Below, piece by piece: positions 27,918 to 39,388 of a stretch of DNA of 64,000 nucleotides. Position 1 is the first letter of the stretch. The number at the start of each line of letters is the position of its first letter. Position numbers and translations under genes: made by a program. Source of the DNA: Albidovulum denitrificans (GTDB lineage Bacteria > Pseudomonadota > Alphaproteobacteria > Rhodobacterales > Rhodobacteraceae); assembly GCF_002973535.1 (NCBI RefSeq), contig NZ_PVEP01000004.1:243227-307226 (forward strand). The letters run 5' to 3'. The notes beneath the pieces were generated by a model. The model did not search any database, was not told where the DNA came from, and saw nothing but the letters and a program-made list of their open reading frames with translations.

Positions 27918-29114
27918 ATGGACATACACGAATATCAGGCCAAGGAGATCCTCGCCAAGTTCGGCGTGACGGTTCCCCAGGGGGGGCTGGCCTACAGCCC
28001 CGAACAGGCGGCCTACCGCGCCCGTGAACTGGGCGGGGACCGCTGGATCGTCAAGGCGCAGGTCCACGCAGGCGGACGTGGCAAGGCCGGTGGCGTGAAG
28101 CTTTGCAATTCGGAGCATGAGATTCAGGACGCAACGAACGAGATGTTCGGCCAGAAGCTCGTCACCCATCAGACCGGGCCTGAGGGCAAGGGCATCTACC
28201 GCGTCTATGTCGAGGCGGCGGTGGAGTTCGACCGCGAGATCTACCTTGGCTTCGTTCTCGACCGTCAGTCGCAGCGGGTGATGATCGTGGCGTCGTCCGA
28301 AGGCGGGATGGAGATCGAGGAAATCTCCGCCCAGCGTCCCGACAGCATCGTGCGCTCCACCGTCGAACCGGCGGTCGGCTTGCAGGAGTTTCAGGCGCGG
28401 GAGATTTCCTTTGCGCTTGGCATCCCTTCGTCGCTCACGCAGCAGATGGTGCGGACGCTCCAGGGCTGCTACCGCGCCTTCCGCGAGCTTGACGCGACGA
28501 TGGTTGAGATCAACCCGCTGGTCGTGACGTCGGACAGCCGCATCCTTGCGCTGGACGCGAAGATGGCCTTCGACGGCAACGCGCTGTTCCGCCACCCGCA
28601 TGTGGCCGAGTTGCGTGACAAAAGCCAGGAAGACCCGCGCGAGGCACGCGCGGCGGATCGTGGGCTGGCCTATATCGGGCTGACCGGGAATATCGGCTGC
28701 ATCGTCAATGGCGCCGGTCTTGCCATGGCGACGATGGACACGATCAAGCTTGCCGGGGGGGAGCCTGCGAACTTCCTCGACATCGGTGGCGGGGCGACGC
28801 CGGAACGGGTGGCGAAAGCCTTCCGTCTGGTGATGTCGGACGAAAACGTGCAGGCCATCCTTGTCAACATCTTCGCCGGTATCAACCGCTGCGACTGGGT
28901 GGCCGAGGGCGTCGTGCAGGCGCTGAAGGCGAACCCGGTGGATGTGCCGGTGATCGTCCGGTTGGCCGGGACCAATGTGGAAGAGGGGCAGAAGATCCTC
29001 GCCAAATCCGGTCTGCCGATCATCCGCGCCAATTCGCTGATGGAGGCGGCGGAGCGCGCCGTCACCGCATGGCAGAACGACCGCAAGCAAAACACCAAGA
29101 TGAGGGCCGTCTGA
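27918..29114 (+). CDS. mtkA: malate--CoA ligase, beta subunit (malate thiokinase)
   Basis: ATP-grasp subunit of malate thiokinase, which makes malyl-CoA from malate, CoA and ATP. It has 398 residues and resembles succinyl-CoA synthetase Suc[46 protein letters not shown], and [17 protein letters not shown]. The homology alone cannot separate malate from succinate as substrate. The call rests on the neighbouring mtkB, hprA, ppc, glyA and mcl. A GGAGG ribosome site precedes the ATG. The stop overlaps the mtkB start. Confidence 0.92.
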   Translation: MDIHEYQAKEILAKFGVTVPQGGLAYSPEQAAYRARELGGDRWIVKAQVHAGGRGKAGGVKLCNSEHEIQDATNEMFGQKLVTHQTGPEGKGIYRVYVEAAVEFDREIYLGFVLDRQSQRVMIVASSEGGMEIEEISAQRPDSIVRSTVEPAVGLQEFQAREISFALGIPSSLTQQMVRTLQGCYRAFRELDATMVEINPLVVTSDSRILALDAKMAFDGNALFRHPHVAELRDKSQEDPREARAADRGLAYIGLTGNIGCIVNGAGLAMATMDTIKLAGGEPANFLDIGGGATPERVAKAFRLVMSDENVQAILVNIFAGINRCDWVAEGVVQALKANPVDVPVIVRLAGTNVEEGQKILAKSGLPIIRANSLMEAAERAVTAWQNDRKQNTKMRAV

Positions 29115-30007
29115 TGAGCATTCTTCTCGACAGGGAAAGCCGGGTTATCGTTCAGGGCATCACCGGCCGCATGGCGCAGTTCCACACCAAGGAAATGCTC
29201 GACTACGGCACCAATGTCGTCGCGGGCGTGGTGCCGGGCAAGGGCGGCGAAAAGGTCTTTGGCGTGCCGGTCTTCGATACCGTGAAGCAGGCGGTCGAGG
29301 CGACCGGCGCGGATGCGAGCCTTGTCTTCGTGCCGCCCCCGTTTGCCGCCGACAGCATCATGGAGGCCGCCGATGGCGGTATCCGTTACTGCGTCTGCAT
29401 CACCGACGGTATCCCGGCGCAGGACATGATCCGGGTGAAGCGCTACATGATGCGCTATCCGCGCGAACGCCGCATGGTCCTGACCGGGCCGAACTGCGCC
29501 GGTACGATCAGCCCCGGCAAGGCGCTTCTGGGTATCATGCCGGGGCATATCTACCTGCCCGGCCATGTGGGCATCGTCGGCCGGTCCGGGACGCTGGGCT
29601 ATGAGGCGGCGCAGCAGCTCAAGGATCTTGGGATCGGCGTTTCCACCTCGGTCGGGATCGGCGGCGATCCGATCAACGGGTCGTCGTTCCGCGATATCCT
29701 TGAGCGGTTCGAACAGGACCCCGACACCCATGTCGTCTGCATGATCGGTGAGATCGGCGGCCCGCAAGAGGCGGAGGCAGCGGCCTTTATCCAGGAGCAT
29801 ATGCAAAAGCCCGTCATCGCCTATATCGCGGGTCTGACCGCGCCGAAGGGGCGCACCATGGGCCATGCCGGTGCGATCATCTCCGCCTTCGGCGAAAGCG
29901 CGTCCGAGAAGGTGGAGATCCTGAGCGCGGCGGGCGTCACCGTCGCGGAAAACCCCTCGGTCATCGGGGAAACCGTGGCGCGGGTCCTGACCCGCAAGGC
30001 CGCATAG
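29114..30007 (+). CDS. mtkB: malate--CoA ligase, alpha subunit (malate thiokinase)
   Basis: The CoA-binding and phosphohistidine subunit of malate thiokinase. It has 297 residues and resembles SucD: VIVQGITGRMAQFHTKEML, PNCAGTISPGKALLGIMPG, VGIVGRSGTLGYEA, and GIGGDPINGSSF. The catalytic His is in TMGHAGAI near residue 250. The ATG lies inside TGATG with the mtkA stop, so the two subunits are translated together. It forms a complex with MtkA in the cytoplasm. The product is cleaved by Mcl. Confidence 0.93.
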   Translation: MSILLDRESRVIVQGITGRMAQFHTKEMLDYGTNVVAGVVPGKGGEKVFGVPVFDTVKQAVEATGADASLVFVPPPFAADSIMEAADGGIRYCVCITDGIPAQDMIRVKRYMMRYPRERRMVLTGPNCAGTISPGKALLGIMPGHIYLPGHVGIVGRSGTLGYEAAQQLKDLGIGVSTSVGIGGDPINGSSFRDILERFEQDPDTHVVCMIGEIGGPQEAEAAAFIQEHMQKPVIAYIAGLTAPKGRTMGHAGAIISAFGESASEKVEILSAAGVTVAENPSVIGETVARVLTRKAA

Positions 30008-30018
30008 GGGGTGCTGCG

Positions 30019-30990
30019 ATGGCCAGGCCGAAAGTCCTTCTGACCCGCCGCTGGCCCGAAACGGTCGAAGCGCGGATGGCCGAGGTCTTTGACCTCGACC
30101 TCAACCGCGCCGACCGGCCGCTGGGCCAGGACGACATCCGCAACGCCATGGGGTCCTATGACGCGATCCTGCCGACGGTAACGGACCGCTTGCCCGCCCC
30201 GGTCTTCGAGATGCCGCAGGCGCGGACGAAGATCCTTGCCAACTATGGCGTGGGGTTCGCGCATATCGACACCGATGCCGCGAAAAGCCGTGGCATCACG
30301 GTGACGAACACGCCCGACGTGCTGTCGGAATGCACCGCCGATATCGCCATGACCCTCCTGCTGATGGTCGCGCGCCGCGCCACCGAGGGGGAGCGGGAGT
30401 TGCGTGAGGGGAAGTGGTCCGGCTGGCGGCCCACCCACCTGATCGGGACCAAGGTCTCGGGCGCGACGCTTGGCATCATCGGCTTTGGCCGCATCGGGCA
30501 GGCGATGGCGCAGCGGGCGCATTTCGGTTTCGGGATGAAAATCCTGGTCCAGAACCGTTCCACCGTCGCGCCCGAGGTGCTGGCGCGCTACGGGGCCGAA
30601 CAGGTGGCTTCCGTCGATGACCTTTTGCCCCGGTGCGATTTCGTCTCGCTCCACTGTCCGGGCGGGGCGGCGAACCGGCATCTGATCAACGCGCGGCGGC
30701 TGGACCTGATGCGGAAGGATGCCTTCCTCATCAACACCGCGCGGGGCGAGGTGGTGGACGAACACGCGCTGGCGCAGGCCTTGTGGTTCGGCACGATCGG
30801 CGGCGCGGGCCTTGATGTGTTCGAGCGCGAGCCGCATGTGTCCGAGGAGTTGCTGGGGGCCGACAACGCCGTCCTCTTGCCGCATCTGGGCTCTGCCACG
30901 CGGGAAACGCGCGAAGCGATGGGGTTCCGGGTGATGGAGAACCTCGTCGATTTCTTCGGCGGCAAGACGCCCCGCGACCGGGTCGCCTAG
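30019..30990 (+). CDS. hprA: hydroxypyruvate reductase (D-2-hydroxyacid dehydrogenase)
   Basis: Reduces hydroxypyruvate to D-glycerate with NAD(P)H in the serine cycle. The 323 residues have the D-isomer-specific dehydrogenase layout: a substrate domain with ILANYGVGFAHIDTDAA, the Rossmann motif LGIIGFGRIGQAMAQR, the catalytic Arg region INTARGEVVDEHAL, the catalytic Glu in FEREP, and the His in LPHLGSAT. D-glycerate then goes to GckA. Eleven bases separate it from mtkB and three from ppc, so it is clearly within the operon. Similar enzymes reduce glyoxylate, so activity on both substrates is possible. Confidence 0.92.
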   Translation: MARPKVLLTRRWPETVEARMAEVFDLDLNRADRPLGQDDIRNAMGSYDAILPTVTDRLPAPVFEMPQARTKILANYGVGFAHIDTDAAKSRGITVTNTPDVLSECTADIAMTLLLMVARRATEGERELREGKWSGWRPTHLIGTKVSGATLGIIGFGRIGQAMAQRAHFGFGMKILVQNRSTVAPEVLARYGAEQVASVDDLLPRCDFVSLHCPGGAANRHLINARRLDLMRKDAFLINTARGEVVDEHALAQALWFGTIGGAGLDVFEREPHVSEELLGADNAVLLPHLGSATRETREAMGFRVMENLVDFFGGKTPRDRVA

Positions 30991-30993
30991 GCC

Positions 30994-33657
30994 ATGCCAC
31001 GCGCACCGGGCATCCCGGCGACCGGGACCGCAGAGCCGCCCGACTATGCCGGGCAGTTGCGCCAGGACCTCGGCGCGCTTTGGCGGAACGTCATCGCCCG
31101 GCGCGCGCCGCAGGTGGCGGCCTGGATCGGGCGGAACGATACTGGCCTGCCGCCCGAAGGTGAGGCGGGGCCGTTCCTTCAGGCGATCAGCATCTGGTTC
31201 CAGCTTAGCCGGATCATTGACGAGAATGCCACCGTGCGCGAACGGCGCCAGTCCGAAGTGCAGGGCGGCGCCGAGGCGATCGAGGGCAGTTTTGCCCAGG
31301 CCCTTGCCGCCCTGGACCCCGCCACGACTGCCGAAGCATTCACCGCTATGGCCGGACAGCTTTCGGTCGGGCCGACGCTGACCGCCCATCCGACCGAGGC
31401 GAAGCGCGTCACGGTCCTTGAAATTCACCGCCGCATCTACCGCCTACTGGTTTCGCTTGAGACGCAGCGCTGGACCCCGCGGGAGAGGGAGGACCTGCTT
31501 CACGACATCGAATCCGAGATTGACCTGCTCTGGATGACCGGCGAATTGCGGCTGGAACGGCCGAGCCTGACCGATGAGATCGAGTGGGGCCTGCAATTCT
31601 TCCGTGACAGTATCTATGACGCGGTGCCGCAACTCTTCGACCGTTTCAGCACTGCCACCCGCGCCCGGTTCGGGCGCGAGGTGGAGGTCACGCCCTGCAT
31701 CCGGTTTCATTCCTGGATCGGCGGGGATCGCGACGGCAACCCCAACGTCACGACCGAGGTCACGCGCGCCGCGTTGGAGCGCGCGCGGGCGGCCATTCTG
31801 GACCGCTATGCCGACGGGCTTCGCGCGGCGGCGGCGAAGATCAGTATCACCTCGCGGATCGTGGCGATCCCGCCCGAGGTCGCCGGGGCGGTCCGCGCCA
31901 TCACCGCGCGGTCCGGCCGGGCCGCATTCTATCAAGGCCGCAATCCGGGGGAGCTGTTCCGTCAGGCGCTGACGGCGATGGCCGAGCGTCTGGCCGCGAC
32001 GGCGGCGCGCGCGGTGCCGGGCTACGCCACGCCCACCCAGTTCGCGGCCGATCTACGCAGCCTCGACGATGCGCTGACGGGGATCGGCGCCGGGCGCGTG
32101 GCCGAACGCTTCCTGCGACCGATCCGTCGGCAGGCGGAGACCTTCGGGTTCCGCACCACGACGCTCGATATCCGGCAGAATTCGACCGTGACCACCGCGT
32201 CGCTGACCGAGATCTGGTCGCTGGCTGCGCCCGCCCCCGCCTACGGCACCCGCGCCTGGTCGGACCGGCTGCGGCGGGAGATCGGGTCGCCCGATCTTGG
32301 GGATATCGACCGCGAAAGGCTTGGCCCCGACACGCGCGAGGTACTGGACCTTCTGTCGCTGATGCAAAGCGCGCGGCAGTCGGACGATCCCGATGCCATC
32401 GGTCCTTTCATCCTGTCGATGACGCGGTCCAGCGACGACATCCTCGGCGTCTACCTTCTGGCGCGCTATGCGGGCTTTGGCGCCGAAACGCTGGACCTGC
32501 GCGTCGTGCCGCTGTTCGAGACAATCGAGGATCTGCGCAACGCGCCCGATATCTTCGACGACCTCCTCTCTGTCCCGCTGGCCCATCGCAGCCTGCGGAT
32601 GCGGGACGGCACCATCGAGGTGATGCTGGGCTATTCCGACAGCAACAAGGATGGCGGTTTCGTCTGTTCGACCTGGGAACTGGACAAGGCGCAGCGGCGG
32701 ATCACGCAGACGTTGGCGCGGCGCGACCTGAAGCCGGTCTTCTTCCACGGCCGTGGCGGATCGGTCAGCCGGGGCGGCGCGCCTGCCGGGCGGGCCATCG
32801 CGGCGCAGCCCTTGGGGACGGTGCATGGCCGCCTCAGGATCACCGAACAGGGTGAGGTGGTTTCGGCCAATTACGCCAATCGCGGGACCGCGCTGAACCA
32901 CCTTGAACTGCTCGCCTCATCGGTGCTGTCGCACCGGCAGACGCGGGTGCGCGAGGTGGCCGATACCGATCATGTCGATGCGCTTGAGGCGCTGTCGGGC
33001 ATGTCGCAGACGGCCTATGCCAATCTCCTCCGCCTGCCGGGGTTCATCGACTATTTTCAGCAGGCAAGCCCGGTGGAGGAGCTTGCGATGCTGAAGATCG
33101 GATCGCGCCCCGCGCGCCGGTTCGGTGCGCGGAGCCTGTCGGACCTTCGGGCGATCCCCTGGGTCTTTGCCTGGTCGCAGAACCGCCATCTGCTGACCGG
33201 CTGGTACGGGTTCGGGACGGCGGTCGCGTCCTTCCGGCAGGTCCGGGGCCGGGAAGGCGACCGGATCCTGACCGACATGTTCGCGCGCCACCGCCTGTTC
33301 CGCCTGATGGTGGATGAGGTGGAGAAATCGCTGCTGCTGAGCGATATGCAGATCGCTGCGGGATATGCCGGTCTGGTGACCGAGGCAGAGGTGCGCGATC
33401 GGGTGTTCGACCGTGTTCGCAAGGAACACGAAAGGTCCGTCGCCGCCGTGGGCTTCGTCACCGGCGGTTCCGCGATCGGGGCGCGCTTTCCCAACATGCG
33501 CGACCGGCTGGAACGGCTTCGGCCCGAGCTTGACCGCATCAACCGCTTGCAGGTCGAACTGCTGCGCGCTTTCCGTTCCGCGCCCTCGGACCGGGCGCCG
33601 ATACCCTTGATGCAATCCATGAACGCCATCGCCGCCGGTCTGGGCTGGACCGGCTAG
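30994..33657 (+). CDS. ppc: phosphoenolpyruvate carboxylase
   Basis: Fixes bicarbonate onto PEP to give oxaloacetate, the CO2-assimilating step of the serine cycle. It has 887 residues, the usual length for the bacterial form. Motifs in order are [13 protein letters not shown] (near residue 130) with the catalytic His, [16 protein letters not shown] (near 240), [13 protein letters not shown] (near 545), and [13 protein letters not shown] (near 585), which is the second His loop. The HPTEAKR and SDSNKDGG spellings differ from the enteric enzyme (HPTQxxRR and SDSAKDAG), typical of a divergent alphaproteobacterial branch. The C terminus lies at the usual place. Confidence 0.94.
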   Translation: MPRAPGIPATGTAEPPDYAGQLRQDLGALWRNVIARRAPQVAAWIGRNDTGLPPEGEAGPFLQAISIWFQLSRIIDENATVRERRQSEVQGGAEAIEGSFAQALAALDPATTAEAFTAMAGQLSVGPTLTAHPTEAKRVTVLEIHRRIYRLLVSLETQRWTPREREDLLHDIESEIDLLWMTGELRLERPSLTDEIEWGLQFFRDSIYDAVPQLFDRFSTATRARFGREVEVTPCIRFHSWIGGDRDGNPNVTTEVTRAALERARAAILDRYADGLRAAAAKISITSRIVAIPPEVAGAVRAITARSGRAAFYQGRNPGELFRQALTAMAERLAATAARAVPGYATPTQFAADLRSLDDALTGIGAGRVAERFLRPIRRQAETFGFRTTTLDIRQNSTVTTASLTEIWSLAAPAPAYGTRAWSDRLRREIGSPDLGDIDRERLGPDTREVLDLLSLMQSARQSDDPDAIGPFILSMTRSSDDILGVYLLARYAGFGAETLDLRVVPLFETIEDLRNAPDIFDDLLSVPLAHRSLRMRDGTIEVMLGYSDSNKDGGFVCSTWELDKAQRRITQTLARRDLKPVFFHGRGGSVSRGGAPAGRAIAAQPLGTVHGRLRITEQGEVVSANYANRGTALNHLELLASSVLSHRQTRVREVADTDHVDALEALSGMSQTAYANLLRLPGFIDYFQQASPVEELAMLKIGSRPARRFGARSLSDLRAIPWVFAWSQNRHLLTGWYGFGTAVASFRQVRGREGDRILTDMFARHRLFRLMVDEVEKSLLLSDMQIAAGYAGLVTEAEVRDRVFDRVRKEHERSVAAVGFVTGGSAIGARFPNMRDRLERLRPELDRINRLQVELLRAFRSAPSDRAPIPLMQSMNAIAAGLGWTG

Positions 33658-33671
33658 AGAAGGAAGACGAC

Positions 33672-34967
<1,296 letters not shown>

Positions 34968-35067
34968 TTCCGCAGAATTGGCCCGGAGCAAAGGGGCGTC
35001 AGCGCCGCCGGGCCAGCGGCCGACCGCCCGCACATGTCCGCACCCTGCGCGGGATCCGAACCTCCAA

Positions 35068-35094
35068 CAAAAAAGCCCCGGCTTGCGCCGGGGC
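35068..35094 (-). terminator. rho-independent terminator of the mgs-gmaS operon
   Basis: GCCCCGGC (35075-35082), loop TTGC, GCCGGGGC (35087-35094). On the minus strand this perfect 8-bp stem is followed by TTTTTTGTT, 23 bases after the gmaS stop. The T tract lies only on the minus-strand side, so it ends gmaS and not glyA. Confidence 0.85.
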
Positions 35095-35116
35095 CAGGAA
35101 GACCCGGGGATCTGGG

Positions 35117-36424
35117 TCAGATGTCGAGCGTGTTGTCGTGTTCCCAGCGTGAGAAGTGGGACACGAAGCTGTTCCATTCCTGCTGCTTCAGCTTGAGATA
35201 GGCGGTCGAGAATTCCTCGCCCATCATCGCCTTCAGGGTCTTGTCCTTGTCATAGTCGCGCAGCGCGTCGAGAAGGTTCAGCGGCAGCTTCGGCGCGCCC
35301 TTCACCTTGTGACCTTCCTGGTACATGTCGATGTCGTAGCGGCGTCCCGGATCGGCCTTGGTGCGGACCCCGTCGATACCGGCGGCAAGGATCACCGCCT
35401 GCATCAGGTAGGGGTTCGCGGCGCCGTCGGGCAGGCGCAGCTCGAACCGGCCGGGGCCGGGGACGCGGACCATGTGGGTGCGGTTGTTGCCGGTCCAGGT
35501 GACCGTGTTCGGCGCCCAGGTCGCGCCGGAAGAGGTGCGCGGCGCGTTGATCCGCTTGTAGCTGTTGACGGTCGGGTTGGTGATCGCCGCCAGCGCCGAG
35601 GCGTGTTTCATGATCCCGCCAAGGAAGTGTCGACCCCTCTCGGACAGGCCCAGTTCCTTGCTGTCATCGGCAAAGACGTTGGTCTTGCCGTCAAGGCTCC
35701 AGACCGAGATATGGGCGTGACAGCCCGACCCGGTCAGGCCCTTGAAGGGCTTCGGCATGAAGGTGGCGCGGAAGCCGTGCTTTTCGGCCACCGACTTGAC
35801 CATGAACTTGAAGAAGCTGTGCTTGTCGGCGGTCTGGAGCACGTCGTCGTATTTCCAGTTCATCTCGAACTGGCCGATCGCATCCTCGTGGTCGTTCTGG
35901 TAGGCCTCCCAGCCGAGTTCCAGCATGTAGTCGCAGATTTCAGAGATCACGTCATAGCGGCGCATGATCGCCTGCTGGTCGTAGCAGGGCTTTTCGGCGG
36001 TGTCGTAGACGTCCGAACAGGCCGTGCCTTCACCGTTCAGGATGAAGAATTCCGGCTCCACCCCGGTCTTGACGCGCAGCCCTTCCTTGGCGGCCTCGCC
36101 CACCAGCTTTTCAAGGACGACACGCGGCGCCTGATCGACGGGCTTGCCTTCCATCGTGGCGCGGGCGGCGACCCAGGCGACGTCCTTCTTCCACGGCAGC
36201 TGGATGGCGGAATCGGCGTCCGGCACCGCCATCAGGTCGGGATGGGCCGGGGTCAGGTCAAGCCAGGTGGCGAAACCGGCGAAACCCGCCCCGTCCTCGG
36301 CCATGTCGTTGATCGCCTGCGTCGGGACAAGCTTCGCCCGCTGACTTCCGAAGAGGTCGGTGTAGGAGATCATGAAATACTTGACCCCCCTTTCCTTGGC
36401 CCATTTGGCAAGGTCTTTGGCCAT
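35117..36424 (-). CDS. gmaS: gamma-glutamylmethylamide synthetase (glutamine synthetase-like)
   Basis: Joins methylamine to glutamate with ATP, giving gamma-glutamylmethylamide, the first step of the indirect methylamine route. It has 435 residues and a glutamine-synthetase fold of the GlnT/type III-like group: GVEPEFFIL with metal-binding Glu residues, EDAIGQFEMNW, the GSGCHAHISVW loop, and NSYKRINAPRTSSGATWAP near residue 300. By sequence it could be read as glutamine synthetase. The reading as GmaS rests on direct linkage to mgsABC and mgdABCD. The start at 36424 has AGGGAG in front. It is the last gene of the mgsABC-gmaS operon, and a strong terminator follows. Confidence 0.9.
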   Translation of the reverse strand: MAKDLAKWAKERGVKYFMISYTDLFGSQRAKLVPTQAINDMAEDGAGFAGFATWLDLTPAHPDLMAVPDADSAIQLPWKKDVAWVAARATMEGKPVDQAPRVVLEKLVGEAAKEGLRVKTGVEPEFFILNGEGTACSDVYDTAEKPCYDQQAIMRRYDVISEICDYMLELGWEAYQNDHEDAIGQFEMNWKYDDVLQTADKHSFFKFMVKSVAEKHGFRATFMPKPFKGLTGSGCHAHISVWSLDGKTNVFADDSKELGLSERGRHFLGGIMKHASALAAITNPTVNSYKRINAPRTSSGATWAPNTVTWTGNNRTHMVRVPGPGRFELRLPDGAANPYLMQAVILAAGIDGVRTKADPGRRYDIDMYQEGHKVKGAPKLPLNLLDALRDYDKDKTLKAMMGEEFSTAYLKLKQQEWNSFVSHFSRWEHDNTLDI

Positions 36425-36459
36425 ATGATAACTCCCTGTAACGTATTGTTTTTTGTGGA

Positions 36460-37791
36460 TCAGAAGCCGCCGTTGCGGCCGGGGATCCAGTTGGTTCCGG
36501 CGATGGGAACGCCTGCCATCGCCGCTGCCTCGATGGTCAGCGCGCAAAGGTCCTCGGGTTCGAGGTTGTGCAGGTGGTTCTTGCCGCAGGCCCGCGCGAT
36601 GGTCTGCGCCTCAAGCGTCATCACCTTCAGGTAATTGCGCAGGCGGCGGCCGCCCTTGACCGGGTCGAAGCGGTTGTAAAGCTCCGGGTCCTGGGTGGTG
36701 ATCCCGGCCGGGTCCTTGCCTTCGTGCCAGTCGTCATAGGCGCCTGCGGTGGTGCCAAGTTTCTGGTATTCCGCTTCAAGCTCGGGATCGTTGTCGCCCA
36801 GCGCGATCAGCGCGGCGGTGCCGATCGCCACCGCGTCGGCGCCAAGCGCCATCGCCTTGGCCACGTCAGCGCCCGAGCGGATGCCGCCCGAGACGATCAA
36901 CTGCACCTTGCGATGCATGCCAAGGTCCTGAAGCGCCTTCACGGCCTGCGGGATACAGGCAAGGATCGGCTGGCCGACATGTTCGATGAACACGTCCTGC
37001 GTCGCCGCCGTGCCGCCCTGCATCCCGTCAAGCACGACGACATCGGCCCCGGCCTTCACCGCCAGCGCGGTGTCGTAATAGGGCCGCGCGCCGCCGACCT
37101 TGACATAGATCGGCTTTTCCCAGTCGGTGATCTCGCGGATTTCGAGGATCTTGATCTCAAGATCGTCCGGGCCGGTCCAGTCCGGGTGACGGCAGGCCGA
37201 CCGCTGGTCGATGCCCTTGGGCAGGTTGCGCATCATCGCGACGCGGTCAGAGATTTTCTGACCCAGAAGCATCCCGCCGCCGCCGGGCTTGGCGCCCTGA
37301 CCGACCACGACCTCGATCGCATCGGCGCGGCGCAGGTCGTCGGGGTTCATGCCATAGCGGGAGGGCAGGTATTGATAGACCAGCGTCTTGGAATGCCCGC
37401 GCTCTTCCTCGGTCATGCCGCCGTCTCCGGTGGTGGTTGAGGTGCCGGCCTCGGACGCGCCGCGCCCAAGGGCCTCTTTCGCGGGGCCGGAGAGGGCGCC
37501 GAAGGACATCCCCGCGATGGTCACCGGAATATCGAGATGGATCGGCTTTTTCGCGAAACGGGTGCCGAGCCAGACATCGGTCGCGCATTTCTCACGGTAG
37601 CCTTCCAGCGGGTAGCGGCTGATCGAGGCGCCGAGGAACAGGAGGTCATCGAAATGCGGCAGGAAGCGTTTCGTGCCGCCGCCACGGATGTCATAGATGC
37701 CGGTCGCGGCAGCGCGGCGGATGTCGGCGTTCACCGCGTCGCTGAACGTATAGCTCTTGCGCGGCGGGGTATGGGGAAATTCGCTGGTCAT
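36460..37791 (-). CDS. mgsC: N-methylglutamate synthase subunit C (glutamate synthase domain 2-like)
   Basis: FMN-binding catalytic subunit of N-methylglutamate synthase, which converts gamma-glutamylmethylamide to N-methylglutamate. It has 443 residues and matches the large (alpha/beta barrel) domain of glutamate synthase: ITIAGMSFGALSGPAKEAL, TTTGDGGM, VVGQGAKPGGGG, YVKVGGARPYYDTALAVKAGADVVVLDG (one continuous conserved region, key residues Lys and Asp), and VSGGIRSGADVAKAMALGADAV for the flavin phosphate. Ordinary glutamate synthase carries the three Mgs parts as one chain. The gene follows mgsB after nine bases and precedes gmaS by 35. Confidence 0.91.
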   Translation of the reverse strand: MTSEFPHTPPRKSYTFSDAVNADIRRAAATGIYDIRGGGTKRFLPHFDDLLFLGASISRYPLEGYREKCATDVWLGTRFAKKPIHLDIPVTIAGMSFGALSGPAKEALGRGASEAGTSTTTGDGGMTEEERGHSKTLVYQYLPSRYGMNPDDLRRADAIEVVVGQGAKPGGGGMLLGQKISDRVAMMRNLPKGIDQRSACRHPDWTGPDDLEIKILEIREITDWEKPIYVKVGGARPYYDTALAVKAGADVVVLDGMQGGTAATQDVFIEHVGQPILACIPQAVKALQDLGMHRKVQLIVSGGIRSGADVAKAMALGADAVAIGTAALIALGDNDPELEAEYQKLGTTAGAYDDWHEGKDPAGITTQDPELYNRFDPVKGGRRLRNYLKVMTLEAQTIARACGKNHLHNLEPEDLCALTIEAAAMAGVPIAGTNWIPGRNGGF

Positions 37792-37800
37792 GTCTTTGCC

Positions 37801-38490
37801 TCAGTAGGCCGACGCATTGTCGATGTTGAAGTTGTAGAGCTTGCGGGCAGAGCCATAGCGGCGGAACTGTTCCGGCTTGGCCTTGGCATCGGCCTCACCG
37901 CGCCGCAGCAGGTCTTCGAGCAGTTCAAGATGCTCGGGCCGCATTTCCTTTTCGATGCAGTCGGCGCCCAGCGACTTGACGTTGCCGCGCACGAAAAGCC
38001 GCGCTTCGTAAAGGGAATCCCCCAGTGCGTCACCGGCATCGCCCAGAACGACAAGGTTGCCGGATTGCGCCATGAAGGCCGACATATGGCCGATATTGCC
38101 GTGGACGACGATGTCGATGCCCTTCATCGAGATGCCGCAGCGGCTTGAGGCGTTGCCCTTGATGACGAGAAGGCCGCCGCGCCCGGTTGCCCCGGCATAC
38201 TGGCTGGCGTCGCCTTCCACGATGACGGTACCCGACATCATGTTTTCGGCTACGCCCGGCCCGGTGGAGCCCTGAACGCGGATCGTCGCCAGCTTGTTCA
38301 TCCCGGCGCAGTAATAGCCGGTCGTGCCGCGCACGGTGATGTCCACCTCGGCGTCAAGTCCGACGGCAATCGCATGGCTGCCGCGGGTGTTGATGATTTC
38401 CCAGGCGGTCTGGTTGGTGGTTCCGCTCAGGCCATGGAGGGTCTGGTTGAGTTCGCGCAATCCCCGCGCGGCAAGGTCGAATGTCTGCAT
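37801..38490 (-). CDS. mgsB: N-methylglutamate synthase subunit B (glutamate synthase C-terminal domain-like)
   Basis: A 229-residue right-handed beta-helix protein like the GXGXG domain at the C terminus of glutamate synthase (also FwdC). Repeats of the type GTTGYYCAGMN, GSTGPGVAENMMSG, and GNIGHMSAFMAQSG are seen. It has no catalytic role in the larger enzyme but holds the amidotransferase and FMN parts together. The start at 38490 (MQTFDLAARG) sits one base after the mgsA stop; upstream codons are antisense to mgsA and were left out. It acts in the cytoplasm with MgsA and MgsC. Confidence 0.9.
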   Translation of the reverse strand: MQTFDLAARGLRELNQTLHGLSGTTNQTAWEIINTRGSHAIAVGLDAEVDITVRGTTGYYCAGMNKLATIRVQGSTGPGVAENMMSGTVIVEGDASQYAGATGRGGLLVIKGNASSRCGISMKGIDIVVHGNIGHMSAFMAQSGNLVVLGDAGDALGDSLYEARLFVRGNVKSLGADCIEKEMRPEHLELLEDLLRRGEADAKAKPEQFRRYGSARKLYNFNIDNASAY

Positions 38491-38491
38491 G

Positions 38492-39388
38492 TCAGTGATT
38501 CCAGAAGTAGACGGTTGCAGGCTCCGGCTCCCAGACGCGGGCGTCCTCGATGCCGGGAAGATTGACGAGCGCACGGTATTCCGAACCGAAGGCGACATAT
38601 TGGTCGGTTTCGGCCATAACCGCGGGTTTGCAGGCGATGGGGTCGCGGACGACGCCGAAGCCATCCTTGGTGCCGACGACGAAGGTGAAGAACCCGTCAA
38701 GGTCGTCGAGCCCGGATTCGAGCGCTTGGCCGAGGTTCTGGCCCTCTTTCAGCTTCTGGCTGACATAGGCTGCCGCGACCTCGGTATCGTTCTGCGTCTC
38801 GAACGTGGTGCCGAGACGGATCAGTTCACGCCGGAGACCGTTGTGGTTCGACAGCGAACCGTTGTGGACAAGGCACTGGTCCGGCCCGGTCGAAAACGGG
38901 TGCGCGCCCAGCGTCGTGACCGCGGATTCGGTCGCCATGCGGGTATGGCCGATCCCGTGGGAGCCCTTCATCTTGGCCAGGTCAAAGCGTTCGGCCACGT
39001 CCTTCGGCAGGCCGACCTCCTTGTAGATCTCAAGCGCGTCACCGACGCTCATGATCTTGAGGTTCGGGCGCAGATGGGCCAGCGCGCTGCGGGCGGCTTC
39101 GGTCTGATCGGCCGGAAATTCCAGAACCGCGTGGGTGCTTTTCACCATCATCGCGACCGGCTTGCCGATCGCTTCCTTCAGATCCTTGTCGAGATCGGCG
39201 AAATCCTTGCCCGGTTCGGAGGACTGGACGGTGATCTTGGTCAACCCGTCCCCGGCGTCGCCATAGATGGCGATACCGGCGCTGTCGGGGCCGCGATCCG
39301 TCATGGTCACGAGCATATCCGCCAGCATGGCGCCCAATTTGGGTTCAAGAGATTTGTCCTTAAGGAACAGTCCGACAATGCCGCACAT
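38492..39388 (-). CDS. mgsA: N-methylglutamate synthase subunit A (class II glutamine amidotransferase domain)
   Basis: A 298-residue Ntn-type amidotransferase that releases methylamine from gamma-glutamylmethylamide for transfer by the other Mgs subunits. The nucleophilic Cys is residue 2 (MCGIVGLF), which fixes the start at 39388. Further family marks are DRGPDSAG, GHTRMATES, VHNGSLSNHNGLR, and NDTEVAAAYVS. First gene of the operon mgsABC-gmaS on the minus strand, divergent from dmmDABC across a 404-base control region. Confidence 0.92.
   Translation of the reverse strand: MCGIVGLFLKDKSLEPKLGAMLADMLVTMTDRGPDSAGIAIYGDAGDGLTKITVQSSEPGKDFADLDKDLKEAIGKPVAMMVKSTHAVLEFPADQTEAARSALAHLRPNLKIMSVGDALEIYKEVGLPKDVAERFDLAKMKGSHGIGHTRMATESAVTTLGAHPFSTGPDQCLVHNGSLSNHNGLRRELIRLGTTFETQNDTEVAAAYVSQKLKEGQNLGQALESGLDDLDGFFTFVVGTKDGFGVVRDPIACKPAVMAETDQYVAFGSEYRALVNLPGIEDARVWEPEPATVYFWNH

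Noticed and set aside
26559..29090. An 843-codon open frame antisense to sgaA and mtkA
   Set aside because: A mirror of real genes: rich in Arg, His, Gly and Asp and with no domain. The plus-strand genes have clear motifs and ribosome sites.
35117..36424. Glutamine synthetase for ammonia assimilation
   Set aside because: The fold agrees, but it is the last gene of an operon with mgsABC and so is better read as gamma-glutamylmethylamide synthetase.
36460..39388. A glutamate synthase large subunit broken into three pieces by frameshifts
   Set aside because: Each piece has its own start and ribosome site, and separate MgsA, MgsB and MgsC are the normal state for N-methylglutamate synthase.
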